A program made the translations under genes and the position numbers. Positions 21,476 to 32,012 of a DNA stretch of 64,000 nt are shown here, one piece after another (position 1 is the first letter of the stretch; each line of letters begins with the position of its first letter). The notes under the pieces are model-generated. The model was not told the DNA's origin and did no database searches. It was given only the letters and a program-made list of their open reading frames with translations. The stretch covers positions 74,569,001 through 74,633,000 of the forward strand of contig CM060895.1 of NCBI GenBank assembly GCA_030762935.1, in the 5' to 3' direction. Source of the stretch: Hymenopus coronatus. Lineage: Eukaryota; Arthropoda; Insecta; Mantodea; Hymenopodidae.

Positions 21476-22282
21476 TGTCTATTGACTTTCTCTACCTATC
21501 TTGCATCAAATTATTTTTACAACCTATTTTTACTTCTATCTACTTCATGCTAATCAGGATAAACACTATTCGAAATGGTCTCATTACTTATCTCCTTGTA
21601 GTTTCAAGAGAAATAAAATAACACATTGAGGAAAAGTCGTTCGCTATGAGATGACATAGAAATTCTGTTCTTTTTATGGTCAGGAGTAAAAATAAAAGAA
21701 AAACGAATAGCTATCCCATTTGAGAAAAGCATACCTTTGAAAAATGTAAACCAAGGTATCTCGGAAATGGTTAACGCTGTTGGGCAGAAGCTGTGTCTTT
21801 TAACGAGTTAAACAGCTGTTATTATTACTAAACAAAATGTATCTTTTATCGCTTATCAGTAAGCAAAGGTTATCCAGAATGAAGAGGACTTCTAGGCTAT
21901 TCCCAGGAAAGTCAAAGTATATATTTTATTTGAAAGTATATTAAATATATGGTTTTGAATTAAAATGGTTAGAGCCATCAACATTTTTGAAATGTGTATT
22001 TGTACGAAATTTTCCTCGTAGGGTGGGGGCATTTTCTTGAAAATCTTCGCGTCTCATCTCGGTAAGATAATAAGCTTAAACACCTCATTTGGTATAGCCC
22101 CAACTTTCGCTTTTGGTTTATCTGTTAAGCTACAACACTTGACGTAGACGCAAGTGGATCTTTTTTTAAAAAAGGATTCAAAGGTTCTCAAAATGTGTGT
22201 TAATGTGAAATCTTGGTAGTCAATTTTTGGTTGGAGTTCAGCATTTCCCACACTTACTATATCTAGTAGATAAAATATAAAA
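21476..22282 (-). mobile_element. H1 copy, unit 1 of the duplication
   Basis: GACTTTCTCTACCTATCTTG through CTACTTCATGCTAATCAGG, AGGCTATTCCCAGGAAAGTC and GAAATCTTGGTAGTC to a worn terminus near AGTAGATAAAATATAAAAA. No CA run remains. Confidence 0.8.
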
Positions 22283-22779
22283 AGTGTCACAAACTAACTT
22301 CTAGCATTATTCAATTCCTCTGTTACGTTTCAAATACTAAAATTACACCAGATCTTTCCTTTCTAGAAGTTTTAATATAGTTTCTCTTTTGTAATGTTAA
22401 ACAGAATTGCTAATTATATCAATAATTTACTATTTCTTGTTTAGAAATAGGAAATTAAAATTAATTCCCGGCATTCTAAGTTTTTACCATTGTGTATTTT
22501 AGATGATTCATACAACAATTTTAAGACCTTAACGATTTCTGAAATATTTTATGTTGTTAACAGTTGCTGGTATGTTTTGTTCACCAATTATTTTCTCATT
22601 AGCTCACGGAAAACAGTTGACACCTTCTGATTATGACAAAAGCACCTATAAAAGACTGATATCCCTGCAAACTTGAGTAATCAGTATAAATTTAAAGATG
22701 AAAGAAGAATAATAAACACAATTGGGAACAGTTTGGATAAATTAAGGGAAATTAAATTATCTACAATGTTACATTTACA
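22283..22779. repeat. non-H1 flank, duplicated at 23471
   Basis: AT-rich; homologous to 23471-23945 but to nothing else seen in the window. No coding signal. Confidence 0.65.
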
Positions 22780-23470
22780 TTAATTTCGCTACTGACTCGT
22801 CATGAAACTATTTTTTCAGAAGATTTTACTCCTACTTCATAAAAAGCTGAGTGATGACGTTGAAAAATAAATACCTTTCTCTTTGTCATGGTTAGGAGTA
22901 AAATAAAGGAGTATAATTATTGTAAAGTTTAAACTATTAGTACGAAATATCTCGGAAATGGTTAACTCCACAAAAACTGCATTGAACATAGTGTATTTTA
23001 ATAAAATTGAATTTATATGTAGTAGCTTTTTGTGTAATTCTGACGGTTTACCAATTTTGCAAAAGTCGGCAAAACTGAAGAGGGCAACTAGTGCTACTCC
23101 GAGAATGAGAATAGTAATAATAATAATATATAATCAACTAGCCTTGAAAATGCTTAACATATGGTATTTTAACCAACATTGTTTAGTAACGGCAATCTTT
23201 CCGAAAAATATTCTCCCAAAGGGTTTAAAATGGGCGAATTATGTTTAAAACCTTCGTGTCGCGTCTTTGAAAGACAGTAACCTTAAATGCCAAATTTGAT
23301 ATTGCCCCACTTTTTGTTTTTAATTAATGCTGCCTAAGCTCGTGGCTCTTTTTCTAAAAATGTTTTTATTCAGAAGTCCTCAAGACATTATTACCGGTCA
23401 AATTACAGTATCGAAATTTTACTGGAACAGTCTTTCCTCTGCTTAGCGTATGAAGTAGAGAAAGTAAAAA
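22780..23470 (-). mobile_element. H1 copy, unit 2 of the duplication
   Basis: CTCCTACTTCATAAAAAGC, TCTCGGAAATGGTTAACTCC, TCTGACGGTTTACC and CTTCGTGTCGCGTCTTTGAA to TAGAGAAAGTAAAAAGG. The CA run is missing. Confidence 0.75.
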
Positions 23471-23945
23471 GGTGTTACAAACAAACTTGCTTAATGAACA
23501 TTTCTCCATTGAGTTTTAAATACTAATATCACATCAGGTCTTTCCTTTCTGGTAATTTTTGATACATTTTCCTTTTTGTAATAGAATCAGAATCAGTAAT
23601 TATATCAAATTATTTACTGCTTCTTCTTAAGACTGACAAAAATAAAGTTCAGCCCTGGTGTATATGTTTTAACCATTATATATTATAGATAGTTTTATGA
23701 TCCTAACAATTTCTGAAATATAAACTCAACAGCAACTGCTAAAACATACACAACATAACACTAATTGTGTTCCCATTAGCTCATATAAAACAGCTGACAT
23801 ATTCTGCTTATGAAAAAAGCACTATAAATGGTTCGTATCCCTACAAAATTTAGTAAATAGTAAACTTACAAATGGAAGAAGAGTAATAAGCACAATTGTT
23901 AAGCTTTTAGGGAAGTTGAGCAACATTTAAAAATGGTAACTTTGA
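23471..23945. repeat. non-H1 flank, second copy
   Basis: Homologous to 22283-22779 in order; see the duplication entry. Confidence 0.65.
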
Positions 23946-24671
23946 ACTACACATTTAAATATCAAAAGAAAAGCAATGAAACATGTTATAGTTTGCAGCA
24001 CTTGCACTTTCTGGGAACATCTGTAATCAAACTGGGATGGTGTAGAGGACTAACGCTGTGGTTTGAAACACTGGCACTAAGATCTGCTGACACTAAGAGG
24101 CACATGTAGTGGACAACGTACTTACCGGTAGCTTGGTGGTCTGAAGTCTTGTTGGCCACTGCTGCAGTAACACGAGGGTTTCTTGTGCGTCAGGTTGGCA
24201 CACTGGTCTAACACTGCCTGCCAGGTTGCGTTGCAATGGTAAAGGGGCGCGGTACATCCTAGGAGGGGGTGACTGCTACAGCGTTCGATAAACCCCAAGT
24301 CTACGGCGCGCCTGTGCCATTCTCCCCTCTCTCACTCTGGCGCAAATCGATTGTTTCGAATCATTCATGTTTACTGATTTCGATGATGTACAGCGAGGGC
24401 GCTCCTTCTGGTTATGTTACCTGCCAGACACATGCATCTGCATCATCTTGTTTACTTCCAAACGCTTCAGCCCAGGAGCACAAATCTTTCTTGCTCCTGA
24501 ATGAGATTCCTCGTAGAGCTGATGAAATGATAATAGAGGCTTTATTAAGTGAAGAGGGAAAATTGATTGTGTAAATATTCCGGACCAGGGGTGTCAAACC
24601 TGTGCGCCGGCTATACAACCGAATAATAAGTGTGCGCAGAATATCTGTAGCTGGGTACGAATTACATGTTC

Positions 24672-24672
<1 letters not shown>
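23946..24672. other. GC-richer stretch, unassigned
   Basis: Base composition rises from about 24000 to 24600. The + frame 24269-24574 (101 codons) has fairly even codon use but no domain I can name. CAGGGGTGTCAAAC at 24586-24599 resembles the end of some hAT elements, but no matching opposite end was found. Confidence 0.35.

Positions 24673-24752
<80 letters not shown>
24673..24752. repeat. (ATT)n microsatellite
   Basis: About 26 perfect ATT units. It produces poly-Ile frames on both strands, which are not genes. Confidence 0.97.
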
Positions 24753-24759
<7 letters not shown>

Positions 24760-24866
24760 CTCTCTCTTTACGAACAGACTAAATGGCGAAATTTACGAAA
24801 ATGTATATGGGAATTTCCACTTAATTGTATATTTATTTATTGCAGCCATAATACATATTGTATTTT

Positions 24867-24976
24867 ACTTTCTCTATCCATATGCCTAGTAGGTAGACGA
24901 GTTAGTACATTTCACACAATTCTATACCGATGTATCACCAGAAATGCATGTTTTGGGAATTCGAGAATAAAAAGAA
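24867..24976 (+). mobile_element. H1 5' terminus fragment
   Basis: ACTTTCTCTATCCATATGCC and CACCAGAAATGCATGTTTTG, then broken by the start of the next H1 copy in an A-run. Confidence 0.7.
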
Positions 24977-24984
24977 AAAAAAAT

Positions 24985-25940
24985 ACTTTATCTACCAGGA
25001 CATGATAATGTACATAATAAATATACAGGTAGAGAAGGTATTGTATTCAATTCACAAATTTCTTACCGAGATTTCACCGGAAGTACATATTTTGAGGAAC
25101 CCTGAAAAAACAAAACAAGGTTTTTTGAGCTTTTCGTTCGAGCTATGCACACAAGATTTTTCTCAATTAAACTTGGTATTTAAGTTTAGTATCTTCCAGG
25201 CATGTGACACGAAGATTTTAAGGAAATCTATACAACACAAACTACACTTTAAATGGATGATATTTTTGAGGAAATTGAAAATTTCAAACATCTAACGATT
25301 TTGATTAAAATAGCATACCTATTTTAAAGATATTTACTTAACAAATAAAACGTATGTCTTGAAATTTCTGGAATAGCCTCTGAAAACTCCTCCTTTTGCA
25401 TGACTTTTTCCATAACTGATAAACCATTAGAGATAGAAAAAACTTACTGAAAAAAATTGTAGATGGCTGGCCCCGTAGCTCAGTCACTAGAGCGCTTGCT
25501 TGCTGGTGAGGGATCCCGGTTCGATTACCGGCTGGGGGTGGGAATTTTTCTCTAACCAAGAATATTCCCTACCCCTCCCAGAGTCTGGAAGTGTGAATAT
25601 GTGTATGATCTAATTTATAATATTACAAATTCGACAGCAGTACATAGTACACCTGTTCCAAAGGTGAATGCCTTCGATATGGCCATATAGTTAAATGGAA
25701 CAAGAAATGTAGATATTAAAATACTCAGTTTATGTAATATATACTCTTAGATTGAATTAACGTTGCCGGGATGTTACTTTTTACTGGTTTAAATTTTAAA
25801 ATACTTTAATCAAACGAGAATTGGGCATTCCCGTTTCTTTTGCTTTACTCCTGGCCTTTAAAAGAGAACTGATCGCAAATCCCATGGCAATCGGTGTTTA
25901 AAAGATTTGACTATCACTTCATCTAGTGTATTTCCGTGTA
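24985..25940 (+). mobile_element. H1 copy split by a SINE, 3' end missing
   Basis: Begins ACTTTATCTACCAGGAC, passes TTTCACCGGAAGTACAT, AAACTTGGTATTTAAG and TTTCTGGAATAGCCTCTG, is interrupted by S-D (25465-25707), resumes with TGTAGATATTAAAATACTC and fades near ACTATCACTTCATCTAGTG. Confidence 0.8.
25465..25707 (+). mobile_element. SINE family S-D, complete
   Basis: The head reads GGCCCCGTAGCTCAGTCACT (box A), TAGAGCGCTTGCTTGC, CCCGGTTCGATTACCGG (a good T-arm with box B). The body is TTCTCTAACCAAGAATATTC and CCTCCCAGAGTCTGG; the tail TTCGATATGGCCATATAGTT carries the LINE-like motif. TGTAGAT just before 25465 recurs at about 25708 as a short target duplication. The acceptor stem does not pair well, so this is a SINE head, not a working tRNA gene. 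Confidence 0.88.
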
Positions 25941-25964
25941 TGTCTGTGAACAGCATAATTAAAA

Positions 25965-26831
25965 AATCTGATGTGTTCCATTCACATGACTGTCTCTACA
26001 TTTCTACAACAAATTATTGTTAAAAAGCGTATGCTTCTATTTACTTCATGCTAATCTGGAAAAAAATTAGCAGAAATAGTTTTATTACTCGCTTCCTTGT
26101 AAGCAGAAGCGAAATAAGGGAGTACCATAGGCTAAAGTGATAGTAAAGAGCTGGTTGCTATGTGACTGAAGTTCCTTTGTTTGCATGGACACAAGTTGAC
26201 AAATTCCTGTATGAGAAAAGTATAAGTTTTTAAAGCTCAAACCAAACACAAGGAATATCTCAAAAACGATCAGCTCCACGAAGAAAAATGTATATAATGT
26301 AAATTGTGTTCTTTAACGTGCTCAACAGTTTTGTGCGGTAAGATTTTGTCCATCTCTTACGGTTTAACAGTTATGCAAAATTCCGTAATATTCATCCAGA
26401 TTAGTCTTCTGAGGCTATTCCCAGAAAATTCGAAATATACATATTTGCATGTAAGTATCTTTAATAGGCAATATTTTAATCAAAATCGTTAGCCACTTTT
26501 GAGAAAATCAAACTTTTCGAAAAAAATGTTCCATGTAAAGGGTAGTTTGGGGTCGGGGAATTTTTCTCAAAATTTTTGTATCGCATCCCTGAAAGATACT
26601 AAACCTAAATTCCAAGTTTGGTATTTTACCGACTTTTCGTTTTTGAGCTATCGTGTTCACGGTCACACACACACGGACCTTTTTTCTGAAAATGCTTTTC
26701 TTTTTTTTTTTTTTGGATACAGGGGACCCAAAAACATATATTTCCGGTGAAATCTCGGTATCGAATTTTTGGGTGGAGTCCAATACCTGCTCTATGCACT
26801 ATGTACAAAGTACGTGTAGAGAAAGTAAAAA
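25965..26831 (-). mobile_element. H1 full-length copy
   Basis: About 867 bp, ATCTGATGTGTTCCATTCAC to GTGTAGAGAAAGTAAAAA. Short CA run (26665-26676), T-run 26698-26714. It interrupts an A-run. Confidence 0.92.
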
Positions 26832-26854
26832 ATGAAGCTTCCATTGAATGCCGA

Positions 26855-26945
26855 ACTTATTATTTAGCTTCAGCATGTTCGAAGGATGCGTCATGAAGAT
26901 TTTAAAGAAAAACACCTTCTCAAACCGCTCTTTCCATTGAAGAGT
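26855..26945 (+). mobile_element. H1 internal fragment
   Basis: GGATGCGTCATGAAGATTTT and AAACCGCTCTTTCCATTG match the block 3' of the paired hairpins. Confidence 0.55.
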
Positions 26946-27697
26946 TTTACAAATGCAACTTATATCTTGAAAGGCCCAAAAATGTTAACACTTGTATGGA
27001 TATGATGTAAGAATGTAAGTAGATAGTATTAAACATTTAATAAACTTGACAACTCTCTTATTTGCAGAAGACCAGGTTATTGTAGGCTGGAATGGAAATA
27101 ATATAAGTTAGTAATCAGTAAATTAAATGAGGTAACCAACAAGTATAATATAACAGTATCAACCTATAAACGAAAATAGTGACAAATTTGGTAGTAGATT
27201 ATAAAATAACAGCAGATAAATACAGTTAAATACTAAGGTTGCAATGTAGCCTATGGGGATAACTCTTAAATAGCTGACAAGCTGAATGTTTTGAATTATT
27301 TTTGTGAAACCTACTTCGAATATTAGGAACAAAAGTATGAAAATACACCAGTACTGAAATGTTATAAAGGTTAAGTATTACCAGCTCTATTATACGAAGC
27401 TAGAATTGGACATTAAGGAGTGAGATAAAAGAAGGCTTGCAGCAGCTGAAATGACATTTTAAAGATATAGAATGGGATATACGTTACTGGGTAAGAAAGG
27501 AAGCGAATATGTTACAGCATAATTAAAAATAAAATCATTTCAATATAACAAGAAATGTACGGTGCACCCCAGATTCAACAATTATAAACATATTATATAA
27601 TTATAAACTATAAGAAACAGACCAATAGGAAGGCCCAAAAACGGCGGGCTCAATTTTAATTCTCTTTGAAGTTGGAACATCTAGATTGGCCCAAAAA
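26946..27697. other. no recognised feature
   Basis: AT-rich; nothing identified. Confidence 0.4.
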
Positions 27698-27916
27698 GTA
27701 AAGATCTTGAATTTCCTGGGAATAACCACTGAAGCCCTCTTCATAACTGGCAAACAGTAAAAAATGGAAAAGAAATTGCTATACACAAATGTAGATATAT
27801 TAAACCACACAATTTATATCAAATGTTTTTTTGTTGTTATTTTTTGTTTTTTGTCTTTTTGTTTTTTTTTTGAACTGACCATCTCCAAGATATTCCTTGT
27901 TTTTGGTTTAAAACGG
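27698..27916 (+). mobile_element. H1 internal fragment
   Basis: TCTTGAATTTCCTGGGAATA, CATAACTGGCAAACAGTAA and AGATATTCCTTGTTTTTGG, interrupted by a T-rich stretch. Confidence 0.65.
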
Positions 27917-27962
27917 AAATGCATATTTAGGGGACGTCTGAATCATTTTTAGAGAAGAGTGA

Positions 27963-27966
<4 letters not shown>

Positions 27967-28018
<52 letters not shown>
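27967..28018. repeat. (GT)n microsatellite within H1
   Basis: About 25 GT units. Confidence 0.95.
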
Positions 28019-28019
<1 letters not shown>

Positions 28020-28083
28020 ATATTGTGCAGCATTACTCAAATACCAAGTTTGGTATTTAACCGACTGTTCGACTTTAAATTTA

Positions 28084-28827
28084 CGAGGTACGTCCAGAAA
28101 GTAAGTTCCGTTTGGTAATAAAATTAAATTGTGTACAGATACAGAATAATTATTTATTGCACAAAATTCTACAGCTCTTAAACTACTTTTCCACATAACT
28201 GCCGAAATTGTGCAGGCATTTGTCGTAGCGTGGCACAAGTTTTTGTATACCTTCTTCATAGAAGTTTGCCGCCTGTGTCTTTGGTACCCAACGTGAGCAA
28301 AATTTACGAAATGTCAGTTTTTCGGTAACAATTTCATGAATTAGTGATCGTGAGCTTTGGGGAAATTCCATAGCGAGAGCACTAATTGTAAACTTGCGGC
28401 TTTCCTGGATCTTGTCATCAATTGCGTGAACCAGTTCTTCTGTAACCAAAGATAGACGCCCACTTCGTTCTTCATCGTGCACTTCACTACGTCCTTCATT
28501 AAACTGTCGGACCCATCTTCTCACCATTGAATCACTCATCGCATTTTGTCCGTAAACTTCGCAAATTTGCCGATAAATTTCAATTGGTTTCACTTTCCTA
28601 GCATTCAGAAAACGAATCACAGATCTGATTTCACAAGCGGCGGGATTTTCAATGAGCACCGACATTGTAAACAAGCACAACAAAGCGTATGTGGCTGACA
28701 GCGATCTCAAAATGGCGCGCGTTTCTTCTCCTTGATACAGAGTGTCTACCGCGCATGTGCGGAACTGCGATCGCAGCGCTGCAGCGGAGATAAATTGAAA
28801 CGGATCTTACTTTCTGGACGTACCTCG
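28084..28827 (-). mobile_element. mariner, internally deleted (744 bp)
   Basis: Both ends are intact: 30-bp terminal inverted repeats beginning CGAGGTACGTCCAGAAAGTA with one mismatch between left and right, flanked by TA on each side (28082-28083, 28828-28829), the hallmark target duplication of mariner/Tc1. A full-length mariner is about 1.3 kb; roughly 550 bp encoding the catalytic core are missing. It lies inside an H1 copy, hence inserted later. Confidence 0.95.
28183..28665 (-). CDS. truncated mariner transposase: DNA-binding domain fused to C-terminal tail
   Basis: Start chosen at the ATG of MSVLIENPAACEIRSV (28665), the usual mariner-like N-terminus; the open frame also extends 15 codons upstream within the inverted-repeat region. 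About 160 residues are open. They hold the Mos1-type HTH region (FLNARKVKPIEIYRQICEVY, residues ~18-37), MVRRWVRQFNEG, the second helix-turn-helix (FTISALAMEFPQSSRSLIHE) and WVPKTQ. The frame then jumps directly to NFYEEGIQKLVPRYDKCL, the family's C-terminus, ending SYVEK. The whole D,D34D catalytic domain (usual length ~345 residues) is absent, so it cannot cut DNA. It could still bind the inverted repeats if expressed. The in-frame junction and lack of stops are seen; any repressor role is speculation. Confidence 0.9.
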   Translation of the reverse strand: MSVLIENPAACEIRSVIRFLNARKVKPIEIYRQICEVYGQNAMSDSMVRRWVRQFNEGRSEVHDEERSGRLSLVTEELVHAIDDKIQESRKFTISALAMEFPQSSRSLIHEIVTEKLTFRKFCSRWVPKTQAANFYEEGIQKLVPRYDKCLHNFGSYVEK

Positions 28828-29050
28828 TATTATCTTCCAATGATGCGAAAGGAAGATTTTTAGAAAAATCAGCCCACCACAAACTATCCTTTATATGGAA
28901 ACATTTTCAAAATTCAAAATGTTCAATTTTCTAAAAAAAAAAAAAAAAAGTGGCTAACGGTTTACATTGTGTCATATATTAAACATGGTTCACAGGGTAT
29001 ATAAAATGTATATCCTGAATTACTTGGGTATAGCCTCTGAAATCCTCTTC

Positions 29051-29853
29051 TTTGAAGGTAATATATTTCACCCAAAATTCGATACCGAGATTTCACCGAA
29101 AATACAAGTTTTTGGACCCTCTGAATAAAAAATTCAGCTTAGAAATATGTTGGCGCGCGCGCGCGTGTGTGTATGTATGTGTGTGTATGTACAGCATAGC
29201 TCAAGAACAAAAAGTCGGCTAAATACCAAACGTGGTATCTTCCAAGGCTGCGACACGGCACCAACAAAATCCCCCACCCCAACTACTCTTTACATGGAAC
29301 ATTTTTCGAAAAATTGTTTCTCAAAAACGGCTATAGCAATTTTGATTAAAATGCCATATATTTTAAGATATTTTCATGATAAATTAAATATATACAATGT
29401 ATATACTTTTTCTGAAAATCGCCTCTGAAGACATCTTCATTCTGAATGGCTTTTTCATAATTCATAAAATGTGAGAGACAAAAACCTACTACACAAAAAA
29501 TTAGATATCATTAAAACTCGCATTGTTTGCCGTATACATATTTTCTCGAGTTAACCGTTTCCGAGATATCCATTGTTATGTTGGAATTTTAAACTGTTTG
29601 AACTTTTCTTAAGCGGGAAGAAAAATTTGTTTCATATCTTTAGTTTTACTGCCGGGAAGGCAAAAGAGCACAGAATTTCAATTATTTCTCATAGCGATAG
29701 CTTAAAAAGGATCTGATGATCGCTTTAGCCTACATACTCCCTTCTATTACAAGGAAGCAAACTACAAGGCCGTTTAGCATATAAAATAATATTATTCCGT
29801 AAGGAAAGTTCGTGGAACAGCTAGTGAAAGTTATATGAATGGAATAATCGGAT
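29051..29853 (+). mobile_element. H1 copy lacking the outer 5' terminus
   Basis: Starts in the block TATTTCACCCAAAATTCG, has a CG/TG-type run (29152-29190), ACCAAACGTGGTATCTTCC, and ends GCTAGTGAAAGTTATATGAA and AATAATCGGATTTTT. The body is comparatively diverged. Confidence 0.82.
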
Positions 29854-29855
29854 TT

Positions 29856-30025
29856 TTCTTGTAAAATTAACTATTTTTGAGATATTCCTTTTTTTACTTT
29901 CTATACGCACTATGTACATATGTATAGAGAAGGTATTGCACTCCACCCAAAAATTCGATACCGAGATTTCACCGGAAATATATGTTTTAGGGCCCCCTTT
30001 ATCTAAAAAAAAATTCGGAAAAAGG

Positions 30026-30083
<58 letters not shown>

Positions 30084-30885
30084 TGTCTGTGAACACGATA
30101 ACTCAAAAACGAAAAGTCTGTAAAATACCAAACTTGGTATTTAAGTTTAGTATATTCCAAGAATGCGACACGAAGATTTTGATAAAAATCCCCCCACACC
30201 CAACTACCCTTCACATGGAACTTTTTTCGAAAATTTTGATTTTCTCAAAAATGGCTCTAACGATTTTGATTAAAATTTCGTATATTAAAGATATTTACCT
30301 GACAAATAAAATTCATATCTTGAATTTTCTGGGAATAGTCTCTTATTCTGGATGGATTTTACGGAATTTTGAATAACTCCTAAGCCGTAAGAGATGGACA
30401 AAAACTTACTGCACGAAAAATGTATAGTACGTTAAAACTTGCAATTTATGTTACATATTTTTCGTGGTGTTCATCGTTTTTGAGACATTCTTTCTTTATG
30501 GTTTCTGCTTTGAAAAACTTTACTTTTCTCATACAGGAATTTGTCAACTGCTATCCATACATACAAAAAAGGAACTTCAGTGAATAGCAACCAGCTTTGT
30601 GCTATCATTTAACCTATGCTACTCCCTTATTTCGCTTCTACTTACAAGGAAGCAAGTAATAAGACTATTTCTGCTAATGTTTTCTGATTAGCATGAAGTA
30701 AATAGAGGTATACGCTTTTTAAGAATAATTTATTGCAGAGATGTAGAGAAAGTCATGTTAATGGTACACATGAGATTTTTATCCACTTAAAACTGTTCTC
30801 AACCAGGAACTCATTTGTTTCATATCTCTTGTCTACTGCTTTCCATCTAAGGAGAACCGAATTTCAGTTGTATCATATAGTGTAC
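29856..30885 (+). mobile_element. older H1 internal fragment, split by a younger H1
   Basis: Left piece GTAAAATTAACTATTTTTGA and GATATTCC (to 29895), right piece TTAAAACTGTTCTCAACC..AACCGAATTTCAGTTG (30787-30880) are consecutive in the H1 body. The younger copy at 29896-30776 inserted in the T-run between them. Confidence 0.65.
29896..30776 (+). mobile_element. H1 full-length copy nested in an older H1
   Basis: About 881 bp, ACTTTCTATACGCACTATG to CATGAGATTTTT. (GT)26 at 30031-30082. The hairpin module AATACCAAACTTGGTATTTA follows at 30123. One frame stays open for 154 codons across the GT run; see findings. Confidence 0.93.
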
Positions 30886-32012
30886 ATCTGGTATGAAGAA
30901 CCCAATAGCTCTCATGTTTATTGTCTTCATTATCTATGCCGTTTTTATTTAATATTTCATGTTATTCCACTACTTCACTTGTAACATAACTCGAGTTTTG
31001 ACTCTGTATATTGTATATTGCTCAATTTCTTGTTGCTGTACATGTGTTCCGTTCAATGTTTGTTTTTGTCAAACTTTGTCCATGAGGCAACCTTACAATA
31101 AAAGAAGCTTTAAAATAGAAAGTAATAAAGATTCGACTAGATTGTGTTTTAACTGTATATTTCCATTGATTTGCTCTGCGACATAATTTGCGCAGTTCTT
31201 GAACAAGAGAGCTAAACGTTTGGAAGTGTTGGGATCAGTGAATATGATGTAATTGTCAATTAATGTTGACCTAAGATATATTGTTTTGTATGCTCCATAG
31301 CGAAAATTCGCAAGAGAAGGTAGAACGGTGTTCAGGTAGTCCAAAGAGCATCTATTGTGACCATCCAGTCTGGATCCAACAGTGTAGCTAATGTTGGAAG
31401 AGGTTTCTTTCTCTCTTCTGTGTGTCAAATGTTTCTAAATATGATTTTAAAACTTACTTATTTCATATATTACTTCTGGATTTACACAGAGTTAAACAAT
31501 GTTGTTAGTGAAACTGTTTCAATAAAATGGACTTGTATACTCCCCTTAAGAACATGCTGGAATCCGCTTCAGTGTGGTGTTGACCAGCTGGAGAATGCAG
31601 ATAATTTTACAGGAAGAACTTCAAGACATCAGACTTCCATACAAGAACATTTTCAATGTAAATACCGTAGAGTATATTAAATTACCGTGATTCAAATGTT
31701 CACCTTATTTCTAAAAGTAGTAAAAAATTAAACATATCCGTTAATAAAGAATGCCATGCCATCTATTCACAGATAATGAAAACAGGTAGCTCGATAGCCT
31801 CTTTTACATCAATTCGACACACGAAGAAGCAGACAACAGTAGTGTGCACTAAGTTCTGTGAAAGTAAAATGAAATCTAATATTATTTATGGACGCTCTTT
31901 GGCTACTTTGGTCCTTAGTGATTCTTGGTGTCCACCAAATAACTATTTTGTTACTGAGGTAATTGTGATTTTATGATTGAGGTAGCTAATAATATCTGTT
32001 TTACAGGTTAAT
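30886..32012. other. 1.1 kb without confident feature
   Basis: A 111-codon minus frame (31093-31428) has no recognised domain. TTATTTATGGACGCTCTTTG at about 31885 matches the S-C tail, so a small SINE fragment may lie here. Confidence 0.4.

Larger units (their letters stand above)
21476..23945. repeat. diverged tandem duplication of H1 plus flank
   Basis: Unit 1 (21476-22779) and unit 2 (22780-23945) each contain an H1 copy followed by the same non-H1 flank of about 480 bp. Shared flank blocks include CAGRTCTTTCCTTTCTRG, CATTAGCTCA, ATTTCTGAAATAT and AAGCACNTATAAA. The units have diverged strongly. Confidence 0.75.
27925..29050 (+). mobile_element. H1 fragment carrying a mariner insertion
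   Basis: CTGAATCATTTTTAGAG, a GT run, then AAATACCAAGTTTGGTATTT up to 28081, the mariner, and TATCTTCCAATGATGCG onward after it, ending in TTGGGTATAGCCTCTG. Terminal parts are missing on both sides. Confidence 0.75.

Noticed and set aside
24586..24599. hAT-like terminal motif CAGGGGTGTCAAAC
   Set aside because: No matching inverted end or 8-bp target duplication was found in the window; left as unassigned.
24412..24889. Open frames on both strands with long poly-Ile tracts
   Set aside because: They are the (ATT)n microsatellite at 24673-24752 read in frame; the flanks show no domain.
25465..25540. A possible functional tRNA gene
   Set aside because: The T-arm and box motifs are good, but the acceptor stem does not pair and the sequence continues into a SINE body with a second copy at 7055.
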